Shown one piece after another: positions 61,301 to 64,000 of a DNA stretch of 64,000 nt. Positions within the stretch are counted from its first letter, which is position 1, and the number at the start of each line of letters is the position of its first letter. Position numbers and translations under genes: made by a program. This DNA comes from Morella rubra (Eukaryota; Streptophyta; Magnoliopsida; Fagales; Myricaceae). The notes under the pieces were generated by a model. It did not search any database, was not told the DNA's origin, and saw only the letters and a list, made by a program, of their open reading frames with translations. The stretch lies in NCBI GenBank assembly GCA_003952965.2, contig CM025852.1:9399888-9463887 (forward strand), written 5' to 3'.

Positions 61301-62328
61301 AATTCTGCTTGAAGCTCCTGTTATGGAAGCTTGCTGCCAAGGCTCTTCCAGTTCGATCGAAATTGTTCTTTCTCTCGGGTCATGTCCCCGATGATTTCTT
61401 CTGTTGCCCTTTATGCAAAACTGAACCTGAAACTCTTGAACATCTGTTTATCAGATGCAACATAGCTCATACGCTATGGAGAGAAGCTAAGTGGCCGCTT
61501 AGGTTGAATGGGATGCAAGACTTGGACATTGCCTCCTGGTTGTCCTTTCTATTGAACCCTAGTTCTTCTCTTGGTATTCACTGCAAGGATGAACGCAATT
61601 TCATCCTCCAGATGGCTCTTATCATAGATACCATCTGGTTCTTCTCGAAACCAACTTGTCCACTCGGGGGTCCTTTCCCCTCCTTTGGAGCTTTCTCGAA
61701 CTTTGAATGGGCGTCTCTTAGCTCATCTTGCAGCTTGGCAAATTCATGATAGGGAACTTAATCTTGTTTGGATTCCTCCGCCGGAGGGTGTTTGGAAACT
61801 TAATTTTGATGCTGCTATTAGGGGTGAAATTGCTTATCTTGCTGTCATTTGCAGGGATTCTTTGGGAGTCATCTATCATGCTGCTTCTGATTTTGTTGTG
61901 ACTAGTAATCCTCTCCGGGCAGAGGTTTTTGCAGCCCTTCTTGCTTGCCGTGTGGCCTCCTTTCTTGACCTGCCTTCTGTCATTTTGGAGGGTGATTCTC
62001 TCATTGCTTGTAGGGCTATTAATGAGTCTGGTTTTCTTGACGAAGGTCCTTTGATTCCGCTTCTGGGTGATATCAAGGCAGTTCTTCGTTCCCACCCTGG
62101 TTGGTTATTGCAGTGGGCTTCTCGGCGTCAGAATTCCATGGCTCTCTTTTGCTGCTTGGGCTGCACGTTATTGTTCTTTTGGTTTTATTCCCTTGCATGC
62201 TCTTCCTTTTCATATTTCTTCTGCGGACTTAGTTTTTGATCCGCCGTGATGTTTTGTTTTTGGGATCCTTTGTATTTGGTTTCTTTAGTTTAATGAAGTT
62301 TGTTCATCAAAAAAAAAAAAAAAAAGAT
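58335..62328 (+). mobile_element. LINE 3 (RNase H-bearing plant LINE), internally deleted
   Basis: It is flanked by a perfect 15-bp duplication, tagacttgaggagta (58320-58334 and 62329-62343), and ends in a poly-A tail (about 62309-62325). The CT-rich 5' UTR leads to an ATG at 58595 (MNTSPLNPTDLEAD), the start of ORF1. Near 58745 the text jumps to the end of the endonuclease (RAASDHSAIILDTFGD), so most of ORF1 and the endonuclease are deleted. The reverse transcriptase follows, with [35 protein letters not shown] and the catalytic FADD at 60203-60214, then zf-RVT (CCPLCKTEPETLEHLFIRC) and RNase H (LNFDAA, RAEVFAALLA, LEGDS). Several frameshifts and stops break ORF2, so it is dead. The perfect duplication suggests it is young. 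Confidence 0.88.
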
Positions 62329-62343
62329 TAGACTTGAGGAGTA

Positions 62344-63679
62344 TTATTATTTTTTCTCAGTAAAAGGGAAAAAGAGTAACCAGCGTAGTAACTCTCTTTC
62401 AGCGTGACCATAAGAGCATCTCCCGATACAGAATGTCTTGTAGCTAGAGTACTACTACAAAGAGCCCAAATGCAGCCAGGGCACTTGCTATGGTTCTACT
62501 TTTACTTTTACACACGCTGGCCTAGGTTTGAATACTGCACGCTTCACCTACAGCACAGGTACTACGTGCTGAGGTTGCAGGTTGGATGCAACCAGACTAC
62601 CAATAAGGCAGACGAGTATCTGTAATGGTTGTTGTCCAGCGCGCCCCCGGTTGCATTGTCTGCTACTTCGTGCCGTAGTTCAAATCCTAGTACAGTTATT
62701 TATACAATTCCTCCCATTGAGAGAGTATCTTATTTCCTTGAGGCTTTTTCCCCCTTTTAAGGGAAGTGTCCCAAGAACCATTGACGACTTTCTTTTGACA
62801 CGAGCCAGGTTTCCTTTGTTGGTCGGTATGACCTGAGCTTTCAACCCCCCTCAACTTTCATTAAGGCCGTGACTGTTACAGCGTTTATGCCGCACATTTG
62901 GCTTCCACAGCCCCGTCACAAGCTCCACCTAGCACCGTGCTAACTGACGAGTGAGGAAAGAATAATGAGGGTGCCAGGAAAATATATCTGTGGGCCAAGG
63001 GAAGCTTAGAGCCATAGACCTCTAATACCAGCAATTTGAATGTGTCGGGCTGATGAGTAGGAAGCAAATCGGGGAAATACACTATTTGGCTCGAGTCAGA
63101 ACTTTCAAGTCTGGATCTTTGAAGAAACTTAATGCATAAAATGTTTTCTGCAAAGCACACAGAGCTCAACCATGAAGGAGACAATAGATATGTGCAAGAA
63201 ACAGCAGTAGCATTTGAAATCAATAATATGGAACATTTTCTTCCCCACTTTTAAGGAGACCATTTGGGCGTAGTTTCCTTAACCAACAGCCTTAGAATAT
63301 CGAATTTCCTGATGGTTACATTACATCTGATTCTTCAAGGGAGGAAAAAAGTACATAAAAATTTCACAGTTCAACAAAGAACTGAGTTATACGGTGTTCT
63401 CTCTCTTTCTTTCACTTTCTTTTTTAGATAAAAAAACAAAGGCTAACAAGAACTCATATACCAGTAAAAACACAATAGCCTTCACAGCAGAAACAAACAC
63501 CAAAAATAAGAGCTGCAGAAGAAGGCTCATTTACCCACTATCTTTTTGTGTAGAAATAATATAGAGCAACGCAAACAAGACGGAACAACACCTAAAATGA
63601 AGACAGGACAGACCCTTAATGATAGAAGTGAAGTTCAGTTCAGATAAGAGAAAATATGCGTAACAGCAAAAGCTTATGA
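62344..63679 (-). other. Intergenic DNA and NMD3 3' UTR
   Basis: The stretch 62344-63200 holds no gene I can support. The stretch from about 63240 to 63679 is probably the 3' UTR of the minus-strand NMD3 gene. Confidence 0.4.
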
Positions 63680-64000
63680 TCACTCCCTCATGCTATCACC
63701 TTCATCTTCCTCTTCGCTTAGGTCGAGATCAGCAAGCAACTCCTCGAGTGGAACAGAAGGTAAATCCTCTCCATCAGTCACAGATGTCATCTCTGATGGC
63801 TGGTATTCTCTATTACGGTACAATGATATATTAAACCTCATATCAGGGTTCTCCTCTAGATCTTTCAAGAACTGTTCATACTCAGTAGTCGTCTTCTCTT
63901 GCTCTGCTCTACCCTTATCATCAACTTCCATGTCAAGGGATTTAAGTTTCCAAGCACGAGGCTTCCCACGCTTCTTCTGGCGCTTCTCTTCAAAGCTCTT
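63680..64000 (-). CDS. NMD3: 60S ribosomal export protein NMD3, C-terminal part
   Basis: The gene runs off the right edge; 106 residues plus the stop (63680-63682) are visible. NMD3 binds the pre-60S ribosomal subunit in the nucleus and, through the exportin CRM1/XPO1, takes it to the cytoplasm. Visible blocks are the basic EEKRQKKRGKPRAWKLKSLD, then YEQFLKDLEENPDMRFNISL, YRNREYQPSEM, SVTDGEDLPSVPLEELLADL and an acidic end, DLSEEEDEGD. The basic stretch, then the leucine-rich acidic tail suits the nuclear import and export signals known in this part of the protein. No intron or break is seen in this part. The N-terminal zinc-binding region lies outside the window. Confidence 0.92.
   Translation of the reverse strand, partial: KSFEEKRQKKRGKPRAWKLKSLDMEVDDKGRAEQEKTTTEYEQFLKDLEENPDMRFNISLYRNREYQPSEMTSVTDGEDLPSVPLEELLADLDLSEEEDEGDSMRE

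Overview
This window is nuclear DNA of a flowering plant, most likely a woody eudicot. The signs are split genes with GT-AG introns, recognisable plant genes, and a dense load of plant LTR retrotransposons, RNase H-bearing LINEs and MITEs. I did not place it to genus.

Three host genes are clear and one more is well supported. A Golgi-type methyltransferase of the PMT (DUF248) family, closest to Arabidopsis PMT14, lies on the minus strand (34568-41248; six coding exons summing to 609 residues). A phosphoacetylglucosamine mutase (AGM1/DRT101 type) lies on the plus strand (52496-57316; nine coding exons summing to 561 residues). The last 106 residues of the ribosome export adaptor NMD3 run off the right edge on the minus strand (63680-64000). 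A 99-residue plant-conserved protein of unknown function is encoded in one exon at 50446-50745, minus strand.

The left half (1-33100) is accessory DNA. It holds five copies of one small secreted cysteine-rich peptide gene (about 491, 6538, 10749, 24516 and 31840). Copies 1-3 sit in tandem duplicated blocks that also share flanking DNA. All five look decayed. Copy 5 reads cleanly except for a 754-bp hAT element with a perfect 8-bp target duplication in its coding region.

Between these copies is a deep transposon nest (13477-23270). An old Copia fossil on the minus strand is split by two LINEs, each with a target duplication. The larger LINE has an inverted middle and itself holds a 1.28-kb solo LTR and a young, nearly whole Copia element with 334/336-bp LTRs. 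A second nest (about 28857-31553) combines an LTR-like sequence, a Gypsy fragment and a Mutator-like element with a GC-rich core.

Four Mutator-type MITEs or fold-backs were delimited by 9-bp target duplications (12548-13079, 30752-31495, 47391-47914, 50920-51317). The right half also has a 430-bp, almost identical tandem duplication in a PMT intron, a 111-117-bp minisatellite (43783-44600), and a 4.0-kb LINE with a perfect 15-bp target duplication downstream of the mutase gene. I found no tRNA, rRNA or CRISPR. No wholly new system is evident; the best candidates for novelty are the peptide gene family and the unusual structures in the transposon nests.
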